DNA of 64,000 nucleotides from contig CAUYUJ010021704.1 of NCBI GenBank assembly GCA_963575745.1, positions 135,378 to 199,377 on the forward strand. The letters run 5' to 3'. Shown here one piece after another: positions 11,100-21,800 of this stretch (position 1 is its first letter; each line of letters starts with the position of its first letter). The notes beneath the pieces were generated by a model that was given only the letters and a program-made list of their open reading frames with translations, was not told the origin of the DNA and did not search any database. The DNA comes from Prorocentrum cordatum. Taxonomy: Eukaryota; Sar; Dinophyceae; Prorocentrales; Prorocentraceae. The position numbers were made by a program, and so were the translations under genes.

Positions 11100-13995
11100 G
11101 ACGCGGCGACGGTTCGGGCTTGGCGGCCGACACAAATCAGGGGCCACGGCGGGCCCCGTGGGGCCGACCCGCAGGGGCGACACTGCCGACGTAAAGCGTC
11201 GGGGCACGGGGGGGCGTGCCGGCTGGCAGGCGAAGGCGCGCTGGGCTGGCCGTGGGGGGAAGGGAAAGCGTGGGGCGCGGCGCCAGTGCCGCGCCGACAT
11301 GAAAAGGGTCGGCGCGCAGGGGGCGCGCTGATCGGCGGGCGGGGAGGAGCTGGCTGGCCGTGGGACGACGAAGGCGCGGTGCCGAACACGAAAATCGGGG
11401 CGGGCGGTGGGGGTCCGCTGGGCGCGGGGGGGGGGCGGGAGAGAAGGGGCGCCGTCTGGCGGCCGATGGGGAGCTTAGCTGGCTGTGGGGGGGGGGGCGA
11501 CGGCGCGGCCCAAATGGCGCGACGGACATATTAACAAGGGTCGGGGCAGAAAAATTGCGCTGGCTGGCAGGCGGGGACGAACTGAGCTGGCCGTGGGGCG
11601 CACGGGGGGGGGAGGCGCGGTGCCGGCGCTGTGCTGAAATAGCGAGGGTCGGGCGGCAGGGGCCCGCTGGCTGGGGGCGAGGAAAAACTGGGCTGGCCGT
11701 GGAAAAACGATGCTGGCGCCGTACTGACATGTGAAGGGTGGGGGCGCACGGTGGATGGCGAGGAAGCACTAATCTGGCTGCGGAGGCGGGGGAGGGCGAC
11801 TGTCTGCGGAGATGGGGGAGGGCGGGGGCGAACGCGGAGCCGGTGCTGTGCCAAAATGCTGCAAGTGGTCGGGGCGGAGGGGGCGCGTTGGCTGGCGCAG
11901 GAGGAAGAGGTGGGCTGGCTGCCGACGGGGATCGGAGGGCGGGCGCGGAGTCGGTGCCGTGCTGAAGTTAGGGTCCGGGCGGAAAGAGCGCGCTGGCTGA
12001 TGGGCAAGGAGTTAAGCTGGCTGTGGAAGGGGGGAATTTGTCGGGCGCGGCAATGGTGTCGGGGGGGACGGGGCGCCGTCTGGCTGGCGGGGGAAGAAGA
12101 CGTGGGGTGGCTGTCGGGGGGGGGGCGCGGCGCTAGTGCCGTGTCGAAAGAAGGTGGTCGGGGTGGAAGGGCGCGCTGGCTGGCGAGGGAGGAAACGGGC
12201 TGGCTGCTGGGGGCGGGGGGGGCAGGAACGGCGCTGGCGCCGTGCCGAAATGGGGCGGAGGGGGCGCGTTGGATGGTGGAAAGGAGGTGGGTGGGCTGCG
12301 GACATGGGGAGGTGCGCAGGCGCGGCGCCAGTGCCGTACTGGGGCCTTCTGGGTGGCGGGGCGAGGGGAAGTCAGCTGGTTGCTGAAACCGGTGCCTTGA
12401 CGCAGGAGAGGGGTCGGAGCGGAAACGGCGCGCCGGCGGCTGCGGCAGAGGGCGGAAGGGGGATCGGTGCCGTGCCGACATAAAAACTGGGGCAAAGAGG
12501 ACTCGTTGGCTGGTTGTGGAGGAGGGGGCGGGCGCAGAGCCTGTGCCGTGCCGAAACGAAGGCCAGGCGGAAAGAGCGTGCTGGCTGGCGGGCACGAAGA
12601 ACTGGTTTAACTGTGGAAGCACTGAAGCCGTGCCGATGAGGTGGGCTGGCCGTGTGGTGAACCAGGCGCGGCGCCAGTGCAGAGCCAAAAGAAAGCGGTC
12701 GGGGCGAAAGGGGCGCGCTGGCTGGTGGGGGACGGGCCAGCAAGCTGGCTGCGGAGGGGGGGATCGGGCGCGGCGCTGGTGCCGTGCCGAAAGAAAATGG
12801 TTGGGCGGAGGGGGCGCGCTGGCTGGTGGGGGAAGAACCGAGCTGGCTGCGGGGGGAGGGTGCGGGCGCGGCGCTGATGCCGTGCCGATATGAAGGAATT
12901 GGGCTGGAGGAGGCGCGCTGGCTGGTAGGGGAAGGGAGGTGGGCTGGCTGCGGAGGGGGGGGGGGGCGGGCGCGGCGCCAATGCCGTGCTGGGACGTTGT
13001 GGCTGGCGGGGGAACTGTGAGCTGGCTACGGGGGGGGGGGGGGGGGGGGGGGGGCGGGCGCGGCGCTGGTGGCATGCCGACAGAAAGCGGTCAGGGCGGA
13101 AAGAGCGCGATGGCTGGTGGGGGAGGAAGCGGGCTGGCTACGGAGGGGAGGCGGGCGCGGCGCTGGTGACGTGCCGAATTGAAAGGATTGGGGCTGGAGG
13201 GGGCACGCTTGCTGGCGGGGGAAAGTGGGCTGGCAGCGCAGATAGGGAGGCTGGCGGGCGCGGCGCCAGTGCCGTGTTGGGGCGTTCTGGCTGGCGGGGG
13301 AGGGAAGGTGGGCCGGCTGCTTCAGAAGGGGGGTGAGGCGGGAACGGGTGCCTTGCCGCAAAACGGGTCGGAGCGGAGAGGGCGCGCTTGCGGCTCAGGG
13401 GACGCGTTGGTTGGTTGCGGAGAAGGGCGGCGAGCGCGGAACCTGTGCCGTGCCGAAATAGAGGCCGGGTGGAAAGAGCGTGCTGGCTGGCTGGCAACGA
13501 GAAGCTGGGCTGGCTGTGGGGGAAGAAAATTGGGCGGACGCAGCGCTGGTGCCGTGTCGCAATAAAATGGTCGGGGGAGCAGGCGCGCTGGCTGTTGGGG
13601 GGGAAGAAAACGTGGGGTGGCTGTGGGGGAAAGCGGGTGGACGTGGCGCCGGTGCCGTGCTGAAAAAAAATTGGTCGGGGCGGGGGGGCGTGCTGGCTGG
13701 TGGGGCAAAAGAGAACGGACTCGCTGCGGAAGGGGGAAACGGGGCGGGCGCGGCGCCGGTGCTCTGCCGAAAAAAAAAAGAGGTCGGGGCGGAAGGGGCG
13801 CACTGGCTGGCGGGGGAGGTGGAAATGGGCTGGCTGCGCGGGGGTACCGAAGGCGGACCGGCGCCGTTCCGAAATGATATGCCTAGGGAGGAGGAAGGGG
13901 CGGCATCGGAGCAATGCCGAAATAAAGTGCTCGGAGCTCTAGACACGGCGCAAAAAACTCCTCGCTGTCGCACCCAGAGGCGGGTCGATAGGCCG
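11100..13995. repeat. ~100-bp satellite-like array, copy I
   Basis: Units of about 95-103 bp marked by GTGCCGTGCCGAAA, GTCGGGGCGGA and GCGCGCTGGCTGGC, then a G-run and GGGCGCGGCGC. Marker spacing near 12,778-12,980 is 101 bp. It includes a G-run of roughly 20 or more bases near 13,031-13,055. Long frames in both strands are by-products of the array. Confidence 0.88.
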
Positions 13996-14098
13996 GGCCG
14001 GGCGATTCACATGAGATTTCCTCACCATCTGTCGTCCTGATCCTTGAAAATTGCAAGGAGTTCTCGGAATAAGAGCGGGTCGTTTTCAAAATGTAGGC
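11464..14098 (+). repeat. Large direct duplication, copy I (~2.6 kb)
   Basis: From GATGGGGAGCTTAGCTGGCT to the shared TTTTCAAAATGTAGGC. It matches 14,531-17,155 nearly base for base with only small indels (offset falls from 3,067 to 3,057). The copy also carries the non-array tail that belongs to element A. Confidence 0.92.
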
Positions 14099-14141
14099 CC
14101 TGCGGTACAAACGCACACAGCCATAGCATACAAAAACGTAC

Positions 14142-14316
14142 TCCAGATTTCGTAATAAAAGGAGGGGGGTCTCATTTCGGGGGGGTCTCTTCCAGGCTAT
14201 CTTGGAGGGCCTGGGGGGTCTGGGGACGATGTTTTGGAGGGTTCTCCCACGGGGGAGGTCTGAAATGGTTTGTCTTGGAGGGTCCAGGCCCCCCCCCTTT
14301 TATTACAAAATCTGGA
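14142..14316. mobile_element. Foldback/MITE-like element, 28-bp inverted ends
   Basis: Left arm 14,142-14,169 (starts TCCAGATTTCGTAATAAAAG) and right arm 14,289-14,316 are inverted repeats with 26 of 28 bases matching. The element is 175 bp, non-coding, and sits in the spacer between the two array copies. No target-site duplication is obvious. Confidence 0.65.
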
Positions 14317-14329
14317 ATATGGGCGATGC

Positions 14330-14436
14330 CGACGTGACTCCCGTGAACTGGCCCCTCGGTCTGTGTCAGGGACTGCTGCCCGCAGGCCAGGGGGAATGCA
14401 AGCTTGGACTTTCAGCCAGGAGGGGGTCCATGCTAC
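14330..14436 (-). CDS. Weak candidate exon downstream of J-protein exon 8
   Basis: A pyrimidine-rich acceptor (CTGTCTTGCAG|GTA) opens a phase 0 frame VAWTPSWLKVQACIPPGL that could continue FYK with a degenerate, Cys-less thioredoxin loop. It lies in the unique spacer between the two large array copies. The only support is the splice signal and a loose pattern; the downstream end is undefined. Confidence 0.2.
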
Positions 14437-14530
14437 CTGCAAGACAGCTCCGCTCGCGGAGATGCCAGTGAGCGACGCTCTTGTGCGAAAGCCTAGCCAG
14501 TGGTGGACGTTCAACACTCTCGGAGTTTAC

Positions 14531-17155
14531 GATGGGGAGCTTAGCTGGCTGTGGGGGGGGGGCGACGGCGCGGCCCAAATGGCGCGACGGACATATTAAC
14601 AAGGGTCGGGGCGGAAAGATTGCGCTGGCTGGCAGGCGGGGACGAACTGAGCTGGCCGTGGGGCGTACGGGGGGGGGAGGCGCGGTGCCGCTGCTGTGCT
14701 GTAGTAGCGAGGGTCGGGGTGCAGGGCCCGCTGGCTGGGGGCGAAGAAAAACTGGGCTGGCAGTGGAAAAACGATGCTGGCGCCGTACTGACATGTGAAG
14801 GGTGGGAGCGCACGGTGGATGGCGAGGAAGCACGAATCTGGCTGCGGAGGCGGGGGAGGGCGACTGTCTGCGGAGATGGGGGAGGGCGGGGGCGAACGCG
14901 GAGCCGGTGCTGTGCCAAAATGCTGCAAGTGGTCGGGGCGGAGGGGGCGCGTTGGCTGGCGCAGGAGGAAGAGGTGGGCTGGCTGCCGACGGGGATCGGA
15001 GGGCGGGCGCGGAGTCGGTGCCGTGCTGAAGTTAGGGTCCGGGCGGAAAGAGCGCGCTGGCTGATGGGCAAGGAGTTAAGCTGGCTGTGGAAGGGGGGAA
15101 TTTGTCGGGCGCGGCAATGGTGTCGGGGGGGACGGGGCGCCGTCTGGCTGGCGGGGGAAGAAGACGTGGGGTGGCTGTCGGGGGGGGGGCGCGGCGCTAG
15201 TGCCGTGTCGAAAGAAGGTGGTCGGGGTGGAAGGGCGCGCTGGCTGGCGAGGGAGGAAACGGGTTGGCTGCTGGGGGCGGGGGGGGCAGGAACGGCGCTG
15301 GCGCCGTGCCGAAATGGGGCGGAGGGGGCGCGTTGGATGGTGGAGAGGAGGTGGGTGGGCTGCGGACATGGGGAGGTGCGCAGGCGCGGCGCCAGTGCCG
15401 TACTGGGGCCTTCTGGGTGGCGGGGCGAGGGGAAGTCAGCTGGTTGCTGGAACCGGTGCCTTGACGCAGGAGAGGGGTCGGAGCGGAAACGGCGCGCCGG
15501 CGGCTGCGGTAGAGGGCGGAAAGGGGATCGGTGCCGTGCCGAAGTAAAAACTGGGGCAAAGAGGACTCGTTGGCTGGTTGTGGAGGAGGGGGCGGGCGCG
15601 GAGCCTGTGCCGTGCCGAAGCGAAGGCCAGGCGGAAAGAGCGTGCTGGCTGGCGGGCACGAAGAACTGGTTTAACTGTGGAAGCACTGAAGCCGTGCCGA
15701 TGAGGTGGGCTGGCCGTGGGGTGAACCAGGCGCGGCGCCAGTGCAGAGCCAAAAGAAAGCGGTCGGGGCGAAAGGGGCGCGCTGGCTGGTGGACGGGCCA
15801 GCAAGCTGGCTGCGGAGGGGGGGATCGGGCGCGGCGCTGGTGCCGTGCCGAAAGAAAATGGTTGGGCGGAGGGGGCGCGCTGGCTGGTGGGGGAAGAACC
15901 GAGCTGGCTGCGGGGGGGGGGGGGCGGGCACGGCGCTGATGCCGTGCCGGATGAAGGAATTGGGCTGGAGGAGGCGCGCTGGCTGGTAGGGGAAGGAGGT
16001 GGGCTGGCTGCGGAGATGGGGGGTGGGCGGGGCGCGGCGCCAATGCCGTGCTGGGACGTTGTGGCTGGCGGGGGAACTGTGAGCTGGCTACGGGGGGGGG
16101 GTGGGGGGGGGGGGCGGGCGCGGCGCTGGTGGCATGTCGACAGAAAACGGTCGGGGCGGAGGGGGCGCGATGGCTGGTGGGGGAGGAAGCGGGCTGGCTA
16201 CGGAGGGGTGGCGGGCGCGGCGCTGGTGACGTGCCGAATTGAAAGGATTGGGGCTGGAGGGGGCACGCTTGCTGGCGGGGGAAAGTGGGCTGGCAGCGGA
16301 GATAGGGAGGCTGGCGGGCGCGGCGCCAGTGCCGTGTTGGGGCGTTCTGGCTGGCGGGGGGGGGAAGGTGGGCCGGCTGCTTCAGAGGGGGGGTGAGGCG
16401 GGAACGGGTGCCTTGCCGCAAAACGGGTCGGAGCGGAGAGGGCGCGCTTGCGGCTCAGGGGACGCGTTGGCTGGTTGCGGAGAAGGGCGGCGAGCGCGGA
16501 ACCTGTGCCGTGCCGAAATAGAGGCCGGGTGGAAAGAGCGTGCTGGCTGGCTGGCAACGAGAAGCTGGGCTGGCTGTGGGGGAAGAAAATTGGGCGGACG
16601 CAGCGCTGGTGCCGTGTCGCAATAAAATGGTCGGGGGAGCAGGCGCGCTGGCTGTTGGGGGGGAAGAAGACGTGGGGTGGCTGTGGGGGAAAGCAGGTGG
16701 ACGTGGCGCCGGTGCCGTGCTGAAAGAAAGTGGTCGGGGCGGGGGGCCGTGCTGGCTGGTGGGGCAAAAGAGAACGGACTCGCTGCGGAAGGGGGAAACG
16801 GGGCGGGCGCGGCGCCGGTGCTCTGCCGAAATAAAAGAGGTCGGGGCGGAAGGGGCGCACTGGCTGGCGGGGGAGGTGGAAGTGGGCTGGCTGCGCGGGG
16901 GTACCGAAGGCGGACCGGTGCCGTTCCGAAATGATACGCCTAGGGAGGAGGAAGGGGCGGCATCGGAGCAATGCCGAAATAAAGTGCTCGGAGCTCTAGA
17001 CACGGCGCAAAAAACTCCTCGCTGTCGCACCCAGAGGCGGGTCGATAGGCCGGGCTGGGCGATTCACATGAGATTTCCTCACCATCTGTCGTCCTGATCC
17101 TTGAAAACTGCAAGCAATTCACGAAAGAAGAGCGGGTCGTTTTCAAAATGTAGGC
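14531..17155 (+). repeat. Large direct duplication, copy II (~2.6 kb)
   Basis: Near-identical to 11,464-14,098, array units and tail alike. Copy I contains extra array units upstream (11,100-11,464) that are missing here, so copy II was probably made from part of a longer array. Confidence 0.92.
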
Positions 17156-17602
17156 ATCACCTGAACCTCGCGCACATTCGCCTTACAAGTTCGCCAGCGC
17201 TTCACGGATGGAGGGCGGCTCCCTTTCAAAATGTGGCTCTAGCCTGACCGCCGCGCACATTCGTCGTAACAGTTTGCAGCAATTTCCACGACTCTTATGG
17301 TGTTCTGGCACGGCTTAGAATTCCCAGGATGCGACAGTGAGATTGATTCGCAGTGTTGACGTCGAAGAAGTAGTTTTCTGGCCCGATTTGGGATCGACAG
17401 GTCGCAAGAGTAACGTTGATTCAAGGCGTTGAAGTCCCAGGAACGTCGCTCTGGCACGGTTGAAGATGATCAGACGGTTGCCTTCCATCAGGGTTCTTGC
17501 CGCAATGAAGATAGATCCTTATCAAAGAGCTTGTGGAGACGGAACTTGGGCCGATTGTCTATTGCATCATCGGTGAGGAGTCTTGGGTTTGCACTGGTCC
17601 TC
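17101..17602 (-). repeat. Composite element A, copy 1 (83-bp repeats plus unique part)
   Basis: Read on the minus strand it starts with GGACCAGTGCAAACCCAAGA, continues through a diverged unique part, and ends in 83-bp tandem units carrying GAATGTGCGCGGCG and CCACATTTTGAAAA (units 83 bp apart at 17,173 and 17,256). The same order occurs at 58,147-58,830 on the plus strand. A partial unit is also present at 14,046-14,099, the tail of duplication copy I. Confidence 0.75.
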
Positions 17603-17704
17603 CTGCTCCTCATGCTCCTCCCCATTGCAGATGGCCCCAAATTCTCGTTCGCCGCATGCTGGTTGGGGACGCACGGGGTAGACTCAAGGGCGCGTCCAAA
17701 CATT

Positions 17705-17913
17705 TGGACGCCCGAAATGGGTACGGAAAAATTTGGCACAATGCCCAACAACAAATGTTGTCCCAAACCAACAGCGGCCGCTGTTGGGCAGGCGGCCTTC
17801 TGTCTCGAATGGACACGGGCCGCGGCGGCGTGGACAGCGAATCCTGTTCAAAACGAACAAGAACTGCTGTTGGGCATTGTACCCATTCTTTCCGTACCCA
17901 TTTCGGGCGTCCA
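17705..17913. mobile_element. Foldback/MITE-like element with ~58-bp arms
   Basis: The left arm begins TGGACGCCCGAAATGGGTAC and its reverse complement ends the element at 17,913. The first 25 bases match exactly, and a second block (ACAATGCCCAACA) matches further in. A further palindrome (CAACAGCGGCCGCTGTTGG) lies inside. Non-coding, 209 bp. Confidence 0.78.
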
Positions 17914-18750
17914 GAAAACACCCGAAGAGCACCCCTGCCAGCTGGGTGTGGGCGACGGGGGCCGGGCCGACAGAGGTTGCTGCGGGGGCTCCCCACGTTG
18001 CCTCCGCTCCCCACCTTGCCTCCACAACCCCCCTCGGACTGCGCGATTAATTTTTCCCCCATCTGGCCTCCACCCCCCAATTCTTCCCTCTCCTCCTAAT
18101 CTTCCTCATCCTTGTCCTTCTCCTCCTCCTCCTCAACGTCATCCTCCTCCTTCCGTTTCCTGTATGTGCCACTCCTGGAGCTCCGCGTCATCTCACTTGA
18201 AGGGCTCAAATACTGTAGGCAAGCGGAGCATGCAATGGCAGAGAGCTGGACGACGGTCCTACCAAGTGCGGGCCGGAGCCCAGCAAGCCTGGGCTGGGGC
18301 ACCATTCTAAGACGCAGTGCTTCGATATGCGATGGGCAAGCAGGGAGGAATGAAATGACAAGTTCCAAAACACATGCATGTTCACGCAGGAATGCGAAAG
18401 ATGACAAGGAGAGCAAGCACGACTGCACCCTGCAGTGGAGGAGCGTGCGCTTCGACACCACCACCCGAACGCCCAAGAGCGCACGTCCACACGATATGAT
18501 GGCCGCTGCCGTGGAGAGGCGTGGCAGCGAACAGGGAAGGAATAGGAGGAGAGGAAGGATAGCAGGCGCAGAGCCAGGAACGCTTCCTGCATTAAGCGGA
18601 GGGGGCCAACGAGTCGGACCTGCTCTGCTGATGCTCATTCTTCTCCTCTTCGCGTCTTCCCCCTCCTTATCGCTCGAGACAAATTCCACAAAAGCGGCAT
18701 TGCATAATAGAGGCCCTTCCACGACCACACTCTGAGTCAAATATTCAGCG
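17914..18750. other. Sequence after foldback element, no clear gene
   Basis: Contains a CTC-rich stretch (18,095-18,150). Minus-strand frames here follow J-protein exon 8, but none matches the missing thioredoxin part convincingly. Confidence 0.4.
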
Positions 18751-18752
18751 TC

Positions 18753-18809
18753 CTTGTAAAACATAACGATCACCGGCTCGGTGCGCTCGTTCACAAAACT
18801 ACTGTAGAC
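18753..18809 (-). CDS. J-protein exon 8: thioredoxin-like helix and strand
   Basis: Encodes VYSSFVNERTEPVIVMFYK. The acceptor is CCCTCTGCAG|GTC. The pattern of a helix followed by PVIVMFYK is that of a thioredoxin fold just before the active-site loop, where CxxC usually follows. The donor is uncertain: AAG|GACGCT fits the GA donors elsewhere in this gene, but the frame stays open for about 55 more codons and a GC donor three bases later is also possible. Confidence 0.6.
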
Positions 18810-21800
18810 CTGCAGAGGGAATTACAGCGAATGCAGGGCAGGGCACCAAGGCGAGTGCATGGCGCCAAATAGCGCTCATGGACGAAACTGCCACGCAACT
18901 CAGGCAGGTCGCGCACTTCAAACACGGGCCCACTGGCGCAAGCAGAGGCAATAAGGGGCTGGCAAGCGCGGGGTGGGTCCCGAGCCCGTGATGTGTAAGC
19001 GCAAGTGCGCAGTGACCCTGCCATTCCAACCCCTTCTGCCTCCTTCCCTCCCTCTCCTGGACTTTTACGTTTACTGTTTATCTGTTTTTGCCCCCCTCTC
19101 CATCCTCTTCCCTCATCCCCCCTGCCCCTTCTCTCATCCTTTCTCATCCTCTCTCTTCCGTCATCCTCTTCCTCTGAGGCCTCCTCCCAAGCCTCCACCT
19201 CCCAATCCTGGTATGTGCCTCCCCATTTCCTGCCCAACCAGGGGGAAAAGAGGACAAAGACGAAACGGAACGATTGGCAAAGGGTCGACAGATGTAGGAA
19301 GAGTGACAACAAAATGCACAAGCCCCACACGGAGAACAACGAGGCCGGGCTGGGGTTGTGGATGCCACGACAATGGACACCCTAACAGTCCTATCGTTGA
19401 ATTTAAAATGTGTTTAAAATGTTGGAAACAAGTTCTAAACATGTGTTGAACATGTTGTTTTACATAGTTTAATCATATGTTACACATGTTGTGTTAACCA
19501 TGTATTAAACATGGTTAGCGCATGTGTTGGACATCTGGAAATGGTTTGGCAACATGTTTCCTCTCCCTTGATCGTCCTCCACAAGGCTGGGGAAAACGCA
19601 ACCGCAGGCTAATACGGTTTCTCCCAAACATCCTGTGGTGTTGGGTCCTCGCTTTGAAGAGACGGTCCCCGCTTTCCATCCTTCCTCCTCGCCCCCCCCC
19701 ACCGCCCGCATGCGTCGTCACCCACATCCATTTCGGCACAGCCCTCACACGTTTGTTTCGTGGTCCCATAAGGAGCTCCACTGCCACCGCCCGCATGCGT
19801 CACGCACACCAGGCACACCTCTCACGTTTCGTGGCCCCATTGGGAGCTCCACCGCAGTCCATAAAGCCACCGCCCGCATGCGTCACGCACACCCATTTCG
19901 GCACACCCCTCACGCGTTTCGTGGCCCGATAGGGGGCGCCACCGAAGGTCCCAGTGCCACCGCCCGCATGCGTCACGCACACCCATTTCGGCACACCCCT
20001 CACACGCTTCCTGGCCCCATAGGAAGCTCCACCGAAGGCCCCAGTGCCGCCGCCCGCATGCGTCAAGCACACCCATCTCGGCACACCCCTCACACGTTTC
20101 GTGGCCCCATTGGGAGCTCCACCGAAGGCCCCAATGCCGCCGCCCGCATGCGTCACGCACACCCATTTCGGCAAACCCCTCACACGTTCCGTGGCCCCAT
20201 AGGAACCTCCACCGAAGGTCCCAGTGCCACCGCCAGCATACGTCACGCACACCCACTTAGGCAGACCCCTCACACGTTTCGTGGCCCCACAGGGAGCTCC
20301 AACGAAGACCCCAGTGCCACCGCCCGCATGCATCACGCACACCCATTTCGGCACACCCCTCACACCTTTCGTGGCCCCATAGGGAGCTCCACCGAAGGCC
20401 CCAATGCCACCGCCCGCATGCATCACGCACACCCACTTAGGCAGACCCCTCACACGCTTCGTGGCCCCATAGGAAGCTCCACCGAAGGTCCCAGTGCCAC
20501 TGCCAACATACGTCACGCACACCTATTACGGCACACCCCTCATACGTTTCGTGGCCTCATAGGGAGCTACAACGAAGGCCCCAGTGCCGCCGCCCGCATG
20601 CGTCACGCACAACCATTTCGGCACACCCCTCACACGTTTCGTGGCCCCATAGGGGGCGCCACCGAAGGCCCTGGTGCCCCCGCCCGCATGCGCCACGCAC
20701 ACCCATTTCGGCACCCCCCGCACCTTTCGTGGCCCCACAGGGAGCTCCACCGAAGGCCACAGTGCCACCGCCCGCATGCGCCACGAACACCCATTTCGGC
20801 ACACCCCTCACACGTTTCGTGGCCGGATAGGGAGCTCCACTGAAGCCCAATGCCACCGCCCGCATTCACACGCTTCGTGACCCCATAGGGAGCTACACCG
20901 AAGGCCCCCAATGCCACCGCCCACCCACTTAGGCACAACACTTAGGCACGCCGCAGTGCCACCGCCCGCATGCGTTATGCACACCCACTCAGGCACAACA
21001 CTCACACGTTGCGTGGCCCCATCTCGAGCTCCAAATGAGACCCCAGTGCCACCGCCCGCATACCCCTCGCACGTTCCTTGGCCCCGTAGGGAGCTCCACC
21101 GAAGGCCCCAGTGCCACCGCCCGCATGCGTCACGCACACCCATCTCGGCACACCCCTCACACATTTCGTGGCCCCATAGGGAGATCCACCAAAGGCCCCA
21201 GTGCCACCGCCCGCATGCGTCACGCACACCCATTTCGGCAAACCCCTCACACGCTTCGTGGCCCCACAGGGAGCTCCACCGAAGGCGCCAGTGGCTGCGT
21301 TCATGCGCCCACCGCACCCATTTCGGCATACCTATCACACGTTTCGCGGCACCATACGGAGATCCACCGACGGCCCCAATGGCTGCTTCGCATGCGTCCA
21401 CCGCATCTATTTGGGCACACCTCTCACGCGCTTCGTGGCACCATAAGTAATTCCGCCGTCGGCCGCAGTGACTGCTGTCGCATGCGCCCACCGAACGAAT
21501 TTGGGCAAACCCCTTAAACGTTTCGTGGTCCTGAAGGGAGCTCCTCCGAATGCAACGACGGTGCTCATAACTGCATATGGTTGGGTCCTCCGCCAGGCTA
21601 ATGTGCAATTAGTTCCAGCGCGCCATCGCATTGAATTATTCGTCCGTCACCACTATTGCAAGATAACTGTGTACTGTTAGAATCAGTGTTGGCTGTACGG
21701 TAGGGTTGCTGCGCTTTTCTAGGACCACGTCTTACCCACCACGCGTCTTGTGCGCCTCTGGAAATTCGTTCACCTCGTCTTGCTCTCCGTCGCCGTGTCC

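Noticed and set aside
11531-16421. Long Pro/Arg/Ser-rich frames (514 and 626 codons) in the ~100-bp arrays
   Set aside because: They follow the repeat units and exist on both strands. Very high GC explains the lack of stops.
18350-18440. CSRACSPCHLSHSC on the minus strand as the missing thioredoxin CxxC
   Set aside because: An AG acceptor precedes it, but spacing from MFYK and surrounding residues do not fit a thioredoxin active site, and the needed exon 8 ending is arbitrary.
19635-20843. 402-codon plus-strand frame and a 240-codon minus-strand frame in element B
   Set aside because: The 90-bp period keeps several frames open at once on both strands. No start context, domain or codon bias supports a protein.
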